A stretch of 8,287 nt of DNA from contig JAFBAJ010000689.1 of the NCBI GenBank assembly GCA_019247865.1, forward strand, positions 1 to 8,287, in the 5' to 3' direction. The translations under genes and the position numbers were made by a program. Under the pieces are notes generated by a model. That model was not told where the DNA came from. It saw only the letters and a program-made list of their open reading frames with translations, and made no database searches. This DNA comes from Acidobacteriota bacterium (lineage in GTDB: Bacteria > Acidobacteriota > Blastocatellia > Pyrinomonadales > Pyrinomonadaceae). Positions 1 through 6,350 of this stretch are shown piece by piece; positions within the stretch are counted from its first letter, which is position 1, and every line of letters starts with the position of its first letter.

Positions 1-797
1 TGTCCGTGATGATCCGCGAAGACCTGCGGATTCCATTCGAGGTAGGCGCGCTGGACGTTGCGCGTCTCGATCTGGGTGGAGGCGCTGTTGTCGCGGTTGA
101 GGTCGAAGCGGTAATGGTTCAGGCGACCGTAGACAGACCACGGCTCGCGGTGTTCGGCCGCGAGCGGTTCGGGATTGCCGGTGCTGATGGAGTTGTACCA
201 CGAGACGAAACGCTCGTGGCCGTCCGGGTTGGCGCAGACGTTGATGAGCGCGATGCTGTTCTTGAGTATCTCCTGCGTGGCGGGCTCTTCGGAGGCTGCG
301 AGCTGGTAGGCGACCTGCATCATCGCTTCGAACGAGGCCGACTCGTTGCCGTGAATCGTGTAGTTGAGCCAGACGATGACGGGCGTCTCGTTGATGATGG
401 TCTGCGCTTCTTTGTCCGAGAGGTTGCGCGGGTCCGCGAGGCGCGCGATGTTGGCTTTGATCTGGTCGAGGCGCGCGATGTTCTCGGGCGCGCTGATGGC
501 GACGAGATGCATCATCCGGTGCTCGTTCGTCTCGCCTATGTCCATCACGCGCACGCGGTCGGTCGCGGCGGCCGCGATCTTTTCGATGACGCGCTCCATC
601 TGCGCGTAGCTCGTGTGAAAATCGCCGACTTCGAAGCGCAGCAGGCTCTGCGGCCGCGGCACGTTCTGGCGATAAGGGCCGCGCGCGTAGAAGTCGAAGC
701 GCGAATCATCGCGCTGGGCTACGACGTAGGTGGCGGCGGAAGCGTAGATACAGAGGAGCGCCAAGAGTGCGGCGAGACGGCGAATGTATGGCATCAT
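1..797 (-). CDS. Exported M14-family zinc carboxypeptidase, N-terminal part (C-terminus off the left edge)
   Basis: Reading the minus strand from ATG at 797 gives 265 uninterrupted residues to the window edge. M14 peptidases are zinc metallopeptidases that remove C-terminal residues from peptides. Family signatures seen: HGNE at residues 149-152, where His and Glu are the expected first two zinc ligands; NPDGHERF starting at residue 190; FDLNRD at 231-236, the usual DLNR stretch near substrate-binding residues; and ADHHG at 261-265, the expected region of the third zinc-ligand histidine, right at the edge. Residues 1-28 look like a signal peptide: Arg-Arg at 6-7, a hydrophobic run from about 8 to 26, and a possible cleavage near Val-Ala-Gln. 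The enzyme is therefore probably periplasmic or secreted. A second Met follows the first, and no strong ribosome binding site separates these starts. The catalytic glutamate expected near the C-terminus is not in the window, so activity cannot be confirmed. It is divergent from the small gene at 912. Confidence 0.9.
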   Translation of the reverse strand, partial: MMPYIRRLAALLALLCIYASAATYVVAQRDDSRFDFYARGPYRQNVPRPQSLLRFEVGDFHTSYAQMERVIEKIAAAATDRVRVMDIGETNEHRMMHLVAISAPENIARLDQIKANIARLADPRNLSDKEAQTIINETPVIVWLNYTIHGNESASFEAMMQVAYQLAASEEPATQEILKNSIALINVCANPDGHERFVSWYNSISTGNPEPLAAEHREPWSVYGRLNHYRFDLNRDNSASTQIETRNVQRAYLEWNPQVFADHHG

Positions 798-911
798 CTG
801 TCCGGCGTGCTTTCTGTCTTAAAGCTTTCGGGAACGAGCTTCGGGATTTTACGCGCGCGATATTACCGCGCTTTCGCTTTGATTCTCAACCGGAAAGGAA
901 TTTTCAAAATC
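798..911. promoter_or_regulatory. Divergent intergenic region between the carboxypeptidase and the small CxxC gene
   Basis: These 114 bases separate two outward-facing start codons, so they should carry both promoters. I cannot point to a convincing -35/-10 pair on either strand. One visible feature is a near-perfect direct repeat, AGCTTTCGGGA at 823-833 and AGCTTCGGGA at 837-846, which could be an operator but is short enough to be chance. AAGGA at 895-899 is a purine-rich stretch 12 bases before the ATG at 912, a longer spacing than is usual for a ribosome binding site. Confidence 0.35.
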
Positions 912-1112
912 ATGGATGCACACACACACGACCGCTGCCCACGCTGCGGCGAGGGAAAACTCAAAAGCTGGCGAGAATTAAGCGAAGAAGAACAACTGCT
1001 CGCACGCCGTCTGCCGACTCAGGATTATTCCTGGAGCGAGCGCGAGGCGCGGCACAGGTGGTGCCTCCGTTGCTGGTACGAAGCAGCGCAGAGCGAAAGC
1101 CGTGAGGCGTAA
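912..1112 (+). CDS. Small conserved-looking protein with paired CxxC motifs (putative zinc ribbon)
   Basis: A 66-residue protein with CPRC at residues 9-12 and CLRC at 51-54, the four-cysteine pattern of a small zinc-binding fold. Between them is a charged, probably helical stretch (residues 20-34, rich in Glu and Arg) followed by an aromatic stretch containing Tyr39, Trp41, Trp50, Trp55 and Tyr56. Trp and His next to the second knuckle (HRWC, then WYE) make the pattern more specific than a random ORF. It has no signal peptide or membrane segment, so it is probably cytoplasmic. I recall similar short CPRCGEG...HRWCxRCWYE proteins in acidobacterial genomes, but cannot verify this and know no function. 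The frame stays open upstream to position 6, antisense to the carboxypeptidase. The ATG at 912 is chosen because it lies just before the first CxxC and outside the neighbouring gene. A strong hairpin begins 3 bases after the stop. Confidence 0.62.
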   Translation: MDAHTHDRCPRCGEGKLKSWRELSEEEQLLARRLPTQDYSWSEREARHRWCLRCWYEAAQSESREA

Positions 1113-1115
1113 GAG

Positions 1116-1187
1116 TTCACGCAAAGGCGCAAAGACGCAAAGGAAGACAGTTAAGCTTTTCTTTGCGCCTTTGCGCCTTTGCGCGAA
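1116..1187. repeat. Palindromic dispersed repeat, copy 1
   Basis: An inverted repeat with 27-base arms at 1116-1142 and 1161-1187 and an 18-base loop. Twenty-five of 27 positions pair, and the two exceptions are A-C mismatches. Each arm is a short tandem array of 8-base units of the form CGCAAAGG or CGCAAAGA. Copy 2 (4105-4173, read on the minus strand) has a proximal arm identical at 26 of 27 positions, so the two are one family. As far as I know, repeats built from this GGCGCAAAG unit are scattered between genes in many environmental bacteria and often cause spurious ORFs. No transposase is nearby. Confidence 0.88.
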
Positions 1188-1198
1188 CCCGTCTTTTT
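1116..1198 (+). terminator. Probable intrinsic terminator of the small CxxC gene, formed by repeat copy 1
   Basis: The hairpin starts 3 bases after the stop codon at 1110-1112. Its stem ends at 1187 and is followed by CCCGTC and then five T at 1194-1198, a terminator-like arrangement on the plus strand. The T-tract overlaps the last bases of the convergent glnE, whose stop is at 1197-1199. Read on the minus strand, the same hairpin lies 9 bases after the glnE stop but has no T-tract beyond it, so efficient termination in that direction is less certain. The stem is longer than a typical intrinsic terminator. Confidence 0.55.
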
Positions 1199-4088
1199 AT
1201 TCCTTCGTTATTCGTTCATACGCCGCGCGGATGTGTGACATGTGCGCGGTGAGGTCCGTGAGGAGGGCTTGGGCTGAAGGGTAGTCCATGCGGCGCGCGA
1301 TGTCGGAGACGGCCGGGTGGTCTGCTGCGGGGAGGCGTGTGGAGCGGCCGAGGATGAGGCGCAGGTGATGATCGAGGGCGCGGAGGATGGCGTAGCCTTC
1401 GCTCATCCGCTGGAAATCTTCTCCGTCGAGCGAGCCGCGCTCGCGCAGGCGCGTGAGCATCGAGACGGTCGAGCGATCTTCCGAGGTGTCCGGCACGTCG
1501 TCACGCAGTTGCAGGTAGCGCGTCGCGAAATAGACATCGAGCATGCCGCCTGCGCCGTACTTGATGTCGAGCCCCGCGCCGCGCCTGCGGCTGCGTTCCT
1601 GTTCGAGCCGCACGCGCACGCGCCGCGTCTCCGCGCGCAGCACCGCGTCGTCCGTCTCGCGCGCACGCTCGTGGATGATGCGCCGCGCCCTCTCTTCGGC
1701 TTCCGCGCCGAGCCTCATTTCTCCAGCCACCGCACGCAGCTTGACGTAAGCCAACCATTCCCAGACCAGCGCGCGCTCCGAGAGGTATGAGGCGAAAGCC
1801 TCCGCGCCGTTCGCGGTCGCGCCGTTGCGCCCGTCCGGCCGGAGGCGCAGATCGACGCGATAGAGATAGCCTTCGCGCGTCAGGCTGGAGAGCGACGCGA
1901 CCAGCAGCTCGCCCAGCCGCGCGTAAGCCTCCGCGTGATTGAGCGCGGCGATGGGCGACGGCTGCGCTTCATCGTAGATCAGCACGACATCGAGGTCTGA
2001 GCCGTAATCCATCCCCGCGCCGCCGAGACGGCCGAGGCCGAGCACAGCCAACTGCGGCAACGCCATGAGCCCGTCATAGCGACGCGACAGCTCACGCTGC
2101 GCCACCAGGTAACCCGCGTCGAGGCTCGCCGCCGCGAGCAAAGTCTGCCGCCGGTTCGCCTCGCGCATGTTGATGCCGCACGCAGCATCCAGAGTTCCCG
2201 TCTGCACCAGCAACTCAGCCCACGCGCGGCGCAGCGCGGCCAGCTCCGCGCGAAAGCTCGCTTCCCTCTCCACCGCCGCACGCAGGAGCGCGCGGTAGTC
2301 AGGCACTTCACTCTCTTCACACGCGACGGCCGAGACGAGCGACGGGTGGCCCGCGATCAGCTCGCCGAAGAACTCCGAGACTCCGCAGAGCTGCACGAGC
2401 GCGTCGAGCTGAGCCCGCGTCAGCGCGGCTCTCAAATTCGACTTGTCGAGCGAGGAGGCGATGCGTGCGAGAAGCTTTAACGCACGTGGCCGGTTGAGAG
2501 AGCGATCGGCCGCCGCGCTCAAATCTCGTGCGAGCGATTCGATCAGAGAAGCGTCCGCCTGCGGCGAGACGTGCGGCGCGAAGACGGTCGCGGCGGAATG
2601 AGCCGCCGCCTGTAAGGCGTCCACAGGCTCGTCCAAACCGGCTCGCACGCTGACATGTGCCGGGATCGAATCGTGGGTCGCGGCCGTCTCCACATCTTCG
2701 ATGATGCGCCCGAAGACGCGTTCGTAGGCCGCGCGCACCTGAGAGGTATGCTGTTCCAGAGTGCGGTCGAAATCGGAGAGCGCCTGCTCGCCCACGAAAT
2801 TCATCCGCCGCGCAAAGAGCGTGCGGCGCGCAGCTTCGTCCGGCACGGAGTGAGTTTGCAGGCCGTGCTCCATCTGCAAGCGATGTTCGAGCGTGCGCAG
2901 GAAGTCGTAGGCTTCCGACAGCTCGTTGCGCTCGCGCTCGGTGATGAGCCTGCGGTCTGCCAGGCGGCCGAGGCTGATGAGCGTATGCGGCGCTCTCAAC
3001 CACTCGTCGCGTCCGCCGAAGGCGAGTTGCAGGGCCTGCGCGATGAACTCTATCTCGCGGATGCCGCCGCGTCCGAGCTTGACGTTATAGCCGCGCGAGT
3101 CGTGTGCGTGCTGCCGGTCGATCTTCTGTTTGGCGAGTCGCACGTCGCCGAGCGCGCGCTCCACCGTCACGTCCGCCGCGTAGATGCACGACTGGACACG
3201 CGACGCGAAACGCGCGTAAAGCTCTGCGCTCCCTGCCGCCGCGCGCGAGCGAATGAGCGCCTGCCGCTCCCAGGACTGCGCCGTCTGTCGGTAATAACGC
3301 ACGGCTTCATCTAAAGAAGAAGCAAGCGCGCCGTCGCGTCCGAAGGGCCGGAGGCGCAGGTCGACGCGATAGGCCGCGCCCTCGCCCGAAGGCTTGCCAA
3401 CCATCCGCGTGACCGCCTCGGCCAGCCGCACGAAATATTCGCGGTTGCTCGTCTCGCCGCGCGAGCCCTTGCCGGAGGTCGTGCCGTCTTCTGCATACAG
3501 AAAGAGAAGGTCTATGTCCGAAGCGTAGTTCAGCTCGAAGGAGCCGAGCTTGCCGAGCGCGACGATGCAGAAGCTGGAGCTGGTGAGGCGTCCCTTCTCG
3601 TCGATCTTCTGCGGCGCGCCGTAGCGATTGTCCAGCTCCTGTCGCGCGAGACTGAGCGCGTACGAGAGCACCGCGTCGGCCAGATTCGACAGCTCCTCCG
3701 TGATCTCGACCAGCGTGCTCACCTTGCGTATGTCGTGGAGGTAGATGCGCAGCAGCTCGCGGCGGCGAAAGCGCGCGAGGATGATTTGCGGGTCGAGCTG
3801 CGATTGGGTGAGCGCAAAGCGCGCGAGCGATTCGCCCAGCTCTTCGCGCGTACGAACGCGCGTCTGCGTGCGCTCGCGCGCGAGCCATTGCAGATATTCC
3901 GGGTTCTGCGCGAGCGTCGTCGCAAGCAGCGGGCTCCACGCCGAGAGCGCCAGCGCGTCGGAGAGCACGCCCTCCTGTCTCATCAAACGTTCAGCCTCGC
4001 GCGCACTCTCGCGCTGTAGCCGCTCGAAGAAGAGGCGCGCGCCCTCCTTATCAGGCAGGTCTGCGATGAGCTTTTCGATCTTTAGCAT
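1197..4088 (-). CDS. glnE: Bifunctional glutamine synthetase adenylyltransferase / adenylyl-removing enzyme
   Basis: The 963-residue product matches the usual GlnE length (about 946 in E. coli). GlnE adds AMP to, and phosphorolytically removes it from, a tyrosine of glutamine synthetase, tuning nitrogen assimilation in the cytoplasm in response to PII and glutamine. Both nucleotidyltransferase halves are visible. The N-terminal deadenylylating half has GKLGSFELNYASDIDL at residues 179-194 (Asp191, Asp193), YRVDLRLRP at 240-248 and GRGGIREIEF at 339-348. The C-terminal adenylylating half has GRLGGAGMDYGSDLD at 686-700 (Asp698, Asp700), YRVDLRLRP at 743-751 and GAGGMLDVYF at 845-854. In the last motif Tyr853 stands where the other half has Glu347. 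The start at 4088 is chosen because residues before it are an out-of-frame reading of the neighbouring gene plus repeat copy 2. No Shine-Dalgarno sequence precedes it. The upstream regulator is on the same strand with 91 bases between. Confidence 0.95.
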   Translation of the reverse strand: MLKIEKLIADLPDKEGARLFFERLQRESAREAERLMRQEGVLSDALALSAWSPLLATTLAQNPEYLQWLARERTQTRVRTREELGESLARFALTQSQLDPQIILARFRRRELLRIYLHDIRKVSTLVEITEELSNLADAVLSYALSLARQELDNRYGAPQKIDEKGRLTSSSFCIVALGKLGSFELNYASDIDLLFLYAEDGTTSGKGSRGETSNREYFVRLAEAVTRMVGKPSGEGAAYRVDLRLRPFGRDGALASSLDEAVRYYRQTAQSWERQALIRSRAAAGSAELYARFASRVQSCIYAADVTVERALGDVRLAKQKIDRQHAHDSRGYNVKLGRGGIREIEFIAQALQLAFGGRDEWLRAPHTLISLGRLADRRLITERERNELSEAYDFLRTLEHRLQMEHGLQTHSVPDEAARRTLFARRMNFVGEQALSDFDRTLEQHTSQVRAAYERVFGRIIEDVETAATHDSIPAHVSVRAGLDEPVDALQAAAHSAATVFAPHVSPQADASLIESLARDLSAAADRSLNRPRALKLLARIASSLDKSNLRAALTRAQLDALVQLCGVSEFFGELIAGHPSLVSAVACEESEVPDYRALLRAAVEREASFRAELAALRRAWAELLVQTGTLDAACGINMREANRRQTLLAAASLDAGYLVAQRELSRRYDGLMALPQLAVLGLGRLGGAGMDYGSDLDVVLIYDEAQPSPIAALNHAEAYARLGELLVASLSSLTREGYLYRVDLRLRPDGRNGATANGAEAFASYLSERALVWEWLAYVKLRAVAGEMRLGAEAEERARRIIHERARETDDAVLRAETRRVRVRLEQERSRRRGAGLDIKYGAGGMLDVYFATRYLQLRDDVPDTSEDRSTVSMLTRLRERGSLDGEDFQRMSEGYAILRALDHHLRLILGRSTRLPAADHPAVSDIARRMDYPSAQALLTDLTAHMSHIRAAYERITKE

Positions 4089-4092
4089 CAGT

Positions 4093-4173
4093 AAAAAAAT
4101 AGTCTCACGCCAAGGCGCAAAGGCGCAAAGAAAGAGAGAGTGCTTTTCTTTGCGTCTTTGCGCCTTGGCGTGA
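4093..4173 (-). terminator. Probable intrinsic terminator of the regulator gene, formed by repeat copy 2
   Basis: On the minus strand the hairpin starts 6 bases after the regulator stop codon (4180-4182). Its stem is followed by GACTA and then seven T (4099-4093), a good intrinsic-terminator arrangement. The glnE start codon comes only four bases after the T-tract. If the terminator is efficient, glnE needs its own promoter, perhaps within the repeat or the 3' end of the regulator. If it is leaky, glnE expression is a fraction of regulator expression. Confidence 0.6.
4105..4173. repeat. Palindromic dispersed repeat, copy 2
   Basis: An inverted repeat with 29-base arms at 4105-4133 and 4145-4173 and an 11-base loop; 28 of 29 positions pair. 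It lies wholly in the gap between the regulator and glnE. Read on the minus strand, it begins like copy 1 with TTCACGC and the same 8-base units. It also shares the same A-C mismatch within AGACGC. At the eighth base of the proximal arm, copy 1 has A paired with T and copy 2 has C paired with G, so the change is compensated on the other arm. Confidence 0.9.
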
Positions 4174-4179
4174 AATTGC

Positions 4180-6180
4180 TTATGGCAGCCCGACGCGTTT
4201 GAGCAGCTCCTGAAAACGCGCGTCGTCGCGCAGAAAGTCGAACGTCGGGTCGCCGCCGATATAAGTGACGTAACGAAAACGCTCGGCGTAGGCTTTGCCG
4301 AGCCACAGCAAAGCATTCTCGCGATCTTTGAGGCGCGTGTAAAAGGCGGCCCGTGTGAAGGGCGGGACGTAATGCCTGCGCGCCTCAGTATCGGCTCCCG
4401 CGAGCAGCGTCTTGAGCAGAGCCTGATAGCCCTGCTGTTTGTACAGCTCGCGCAGTGACCCGACAGCCTTTTCGTCCGCGCCCAGCAGCCGGACAAACTC
4501 GATCAAAGCGGCGGCGGCCCCGTCCAGATTCCCGACGCGCTCGTAGACCAGACTGAGAGCCATCCGCGTCGAAGGAAAATCAGGAAAGCTCTGCGCCGTC
4601 TTCTGAAACTGGCTGATGGCCGCGTCGAAATCGCGCCGGTAAAAGAGGAGCAGCCCGACATCCATCTGGGTCACGGCCGAGAGCGGGTCGAGCGAGACGG
4701 CGCGGTTCAGCTCGCGCTCCGATTCGTCGAAGCGTTTGAGGCCGCAGAGCAGCTCGCCGTACCACTGATGCGCCGTGGCGTAGTTCGGATTCAGCTCCAG
4801 CGCGCGCAGGTACTCGCGCTCGGCCTCCGCGAAATTCCAATCGTAACTGGCGAACACGTAAGCGAGCGTCGTATGCGCTTCGGCCAAATCCGGCTCAAGC
4901 TGCAGGGCGCGGCCGGCGGCGACCTTCGCGCGCGGGAAAGTGTCTGCGGGCGGCGCGACGCCGTACTCGCTGAGCAGCACGAAAGAGTCCGCGAGCCCCG
5001 CGTAGGCCAGAGCATAGAGCGGGTCGCGTGCAATCGCTTCATCAAGCAGCCTGATGCTCTCCTGCAAGCTTTCGGGCGTCCGCTTGTTCCAGTGATAGCG
5101 CCCCTTGAGATAGAGCTTGTAAGCTTCCCTGTCATCCGTCTCGTGCCGCGCCAGCAGCTCTCGCTGCTCGCTTGAGATGTGCGGCAGCAGCGCCGCCGCG
5201 ACCTGCCCGGAGATGGAATCCTGCAACTCGAAGAGGCCGGTCAGGTGTTCGTCGAACTGTCCCGTCCAGATGGTCGCGCCGTCGCTGACCTCGACGAGCT
5301 GCATCGTCAGGCGCAGGCGGTCGCCCTCGTGTTGCAGGCTGCCTTCGAGCACAGCATCCACGCCCAGCTCGCGCCCAGCCGCGCGCGGCTCCGGCGGAGA
5401 GTTAGCGTAACGCATGATCGCGCTCGTCGAGCGTACAGCGAGCTGGCGCACGCTGCCGAGCCGCGTGATCAGCGCGTCGGCCATCCCGATGCCTAAGTAC
5501 TCGTCGCCCGGCTGCACCGCGCCGATGGTCTTGAGCGGCAGGATGGCGATGCTGTGAATGGGAGATGCTGTGGCGGTCGGCTGCGCTGCGTTTGCGGCGG
5601 CGGCCGAGTCGCGTTGGCGCTTTGCTTTCCAGAGCACGTAAGCGAGCGCGCCCGCGAGCGTCAGGACGAGCAGCAGGAGCCCGAGCGGGAGCGCGCGTCG
5701 CCGCCAGATGCTTTTCGCCTGCGTCTCGCCCGCGAGGCTCTTGCGCACATCGGCCCCGGCATCTCCTTCAAGCTCCTTTGGCGGCTCCTCTTCCTCGACC
5801 GTGATGACGGTTCTCGCGTGGCGCTCGACGATGAGGTCTCCGCTGCCGGGAGTTATTTTTGTGACCGGCGCGACGAAGCGATAGCCGCGTTTCGGCACGG
5901 TCTCGATAAACTGCCCCGCGCCGGCCTTCTCGCCGAACGCCTTGCGGAGCATCGAGACTGTGACGGCGAGGTTGTTCTCGTCCACGTAGGTGTCCGGCCA
6001 GAGCGCTTCGACCAGCTCGGCCTTCGTCACCAGCCGCCCGTCATGCTCGACCAGAATCAACAGCAGCTCCAAAGCCTTCTGCGTGAGCGCGATCTTCTCG
6101 CCGTCGCGCCAGAGCGCGCACTCCTCGACATCCAGACGAAAATGGCCGAATTCATAAACTCGCCGGATTTCTTCGCTCAT
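4180..6180 (-). CDS. Membrane-anchored winged-helix transcriptional regulator with TolB-N-like and TPR domains
   Basis: A 666-residue one-component regulator. Residues 8-105 form an OmpR/PhoB-type winged-helix DNA-binding domain: FGHFRLD, then ALTQKALELL, then the recognition-helix region DENNLAVTVSMLRKAFG, then the wing hairpin TVPKRGYRFVAPV. After an acidic linker, residues 163-184 are a single hydrophobic membrane helix flanked by basic residues on both sides. Residues 209-330 resemble the TolB-N/FlgO-like domain often found in CadC-like and adenylate-cyclase-like proteins (IAILPL; YLGIGMADALITRL; GVDAVLEGSL; IWTGQFD). Residues 388-568 hold about five TPR helices-pairs, for example at 433-466, 467-500 and 501-534. 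By analogy with CadC the DNA-binding domain is cytoplasmic and the C-terminal half is probably periplasmic, although charge flanking does not settle topology. There is no separate sensor kinase nearby. Signal and targets are unknown. The ATG at 6180 starts just before the domain and lacks a clear Shine-Dalgarno sequence. Confidence 0.9.
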   Translation of the reverse strand: MSEEIRRVYEFGHFRLDVEECALWRDGEKIALTQKALELLLILVEHDGRLVTKAELVEALWPDTYVDENNLAVTVSMLRKAFGEKAGAGQFIETVPKRGYRFVAPVTKITPGSGDLIVERHARTVITVEEEEPPKELEGDAGADVRKSLAGETQAKSIWRRRALPLGLLLLVLTLAGALAYVLWKAKRQRDSAAAANAAQPTATASPIHSIAILPLKTIGAVQPGDEYLGIGMADALITRLGSVRQLAVRSTSAIMRYANSPPEPRAAGRELGVDAVLEGSLQHEGDRLRLTMQLVEVSDGATIWTGQFDEHLTGLFELQDSISGQVAAALLPHISSEQRELLARHETDDREAYKLYLKGRYHWNKRTPESLQESIRLLDEAIARDPLYALAYAGLADSFVLLSEYGVAPPADTFPRAKVAAGRALQLEPDLAEAHTTLAYVFASYDWNFAEAEREYLRALELNPNYATAHQWYGELLCGLKRFDESERELNRAVSLDPLSAVTQMDVGLLLFYRRDFDAAISQFQKTAQSFPDFPSTRMALSLVYERVGNLDGAAAALIEFVRLLGADEKAVGSLRELYKQQGYQALLKTLLAGADTEARRHYVPPFTRAAFYTRLKDRENALLWLGKAYAERFRYVTYIGGDPTFDFLRDDARFQELLKRVGLP

Positions 6181-6350
6181 GCTGAGTTAAAGAGCTATTT
6201 CAGAACAATTTTAGGGGCGTTAAAGGACTTCGCAGGAGGCCCGACGGTATAAGTGCCAGCCTCGCGGTCGGCTTGGATGCAGCGCGAGTTTAACTGTGAA
6301 AGCGCCGCAAGGCAACAATTTAAGTCTCTTTGGATTTGGGAGGTTAGGCC
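6181..6350. promoter_or_regulatory. Divergent intergenic region between the regulator and the beta-helix gene
   Basis: These 170 bases must hold promoters for both outward-facing genes. Candidate -10 boxes are TATAAG at 6248-6253 (plus) and TAAAAT, read on the minus strand at 6213-6208. Neither has a convincing -35 partner. If the plus box is real, the beta-helix mRNA has a leader of about 90 bases with three small inverted repeats: CTCGCG/CGCGAG at 6261-6266 and 6283-6288, a competing AGCC/GGCT at 6258-6261 and 6270-6273, and a GCC-GCAA-GGC tetraloop hairpin at 6304-6313. I do not recognise a known riboswitch. Confidence 0.4.
6338..6343 (+). promoter_or_regulatory. Strong Shine-Dalgarno sequence for the beta-helix gene
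   Basis: GGGAGG lies 7 bases before the ATG at 6351, which fixes that start. It is the only clear ribosome binding site among the genes here; the regulator, glnE and carboxypeptidase starts lack one. Confidence 0.8.

Noticed and set aside
6..911. Plus-strand open frame running from position 6 into the small CxxC gene
   Set aside because: Up to about 797 it is antisense to the carboxypeptidase, which has clear M14 motifs. Only the part from 912 has protein-like features of its own.
1116..1187. CRISPR-like array, because of the repeated 8-base units
   Set aside because: The units are contiguous, only 8 bases long and arranged as an inverted repeat. There are no spacers and no cas genes.
1317..4019. 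Several plus-strand and out-of-frame minus-strand open frames within glnE
   Set aside because: They are Arg/Ala-rich shadows expected in GC-rich DNA and overlap unmistakable GlnE motifs.
4089..4496. N-terminal extension of glnE to an upstream ATG, giving 1099 residues
   Set aside because: The added 136 residues are an out-of-frame reading of the regulator gene followed by repeat copy 2 (recognisable by the AKAQRRKE and LCAFAPWRE stretches). They have no GlnE character, and the 963-residue form fits the family.
6241..6350. Cyclic-di-GMP or cobalamin riboswitch before the beta-helix gene
   Set aside because: The conserved cores of these classes, as I remember them, are not present in the leader on either strand.
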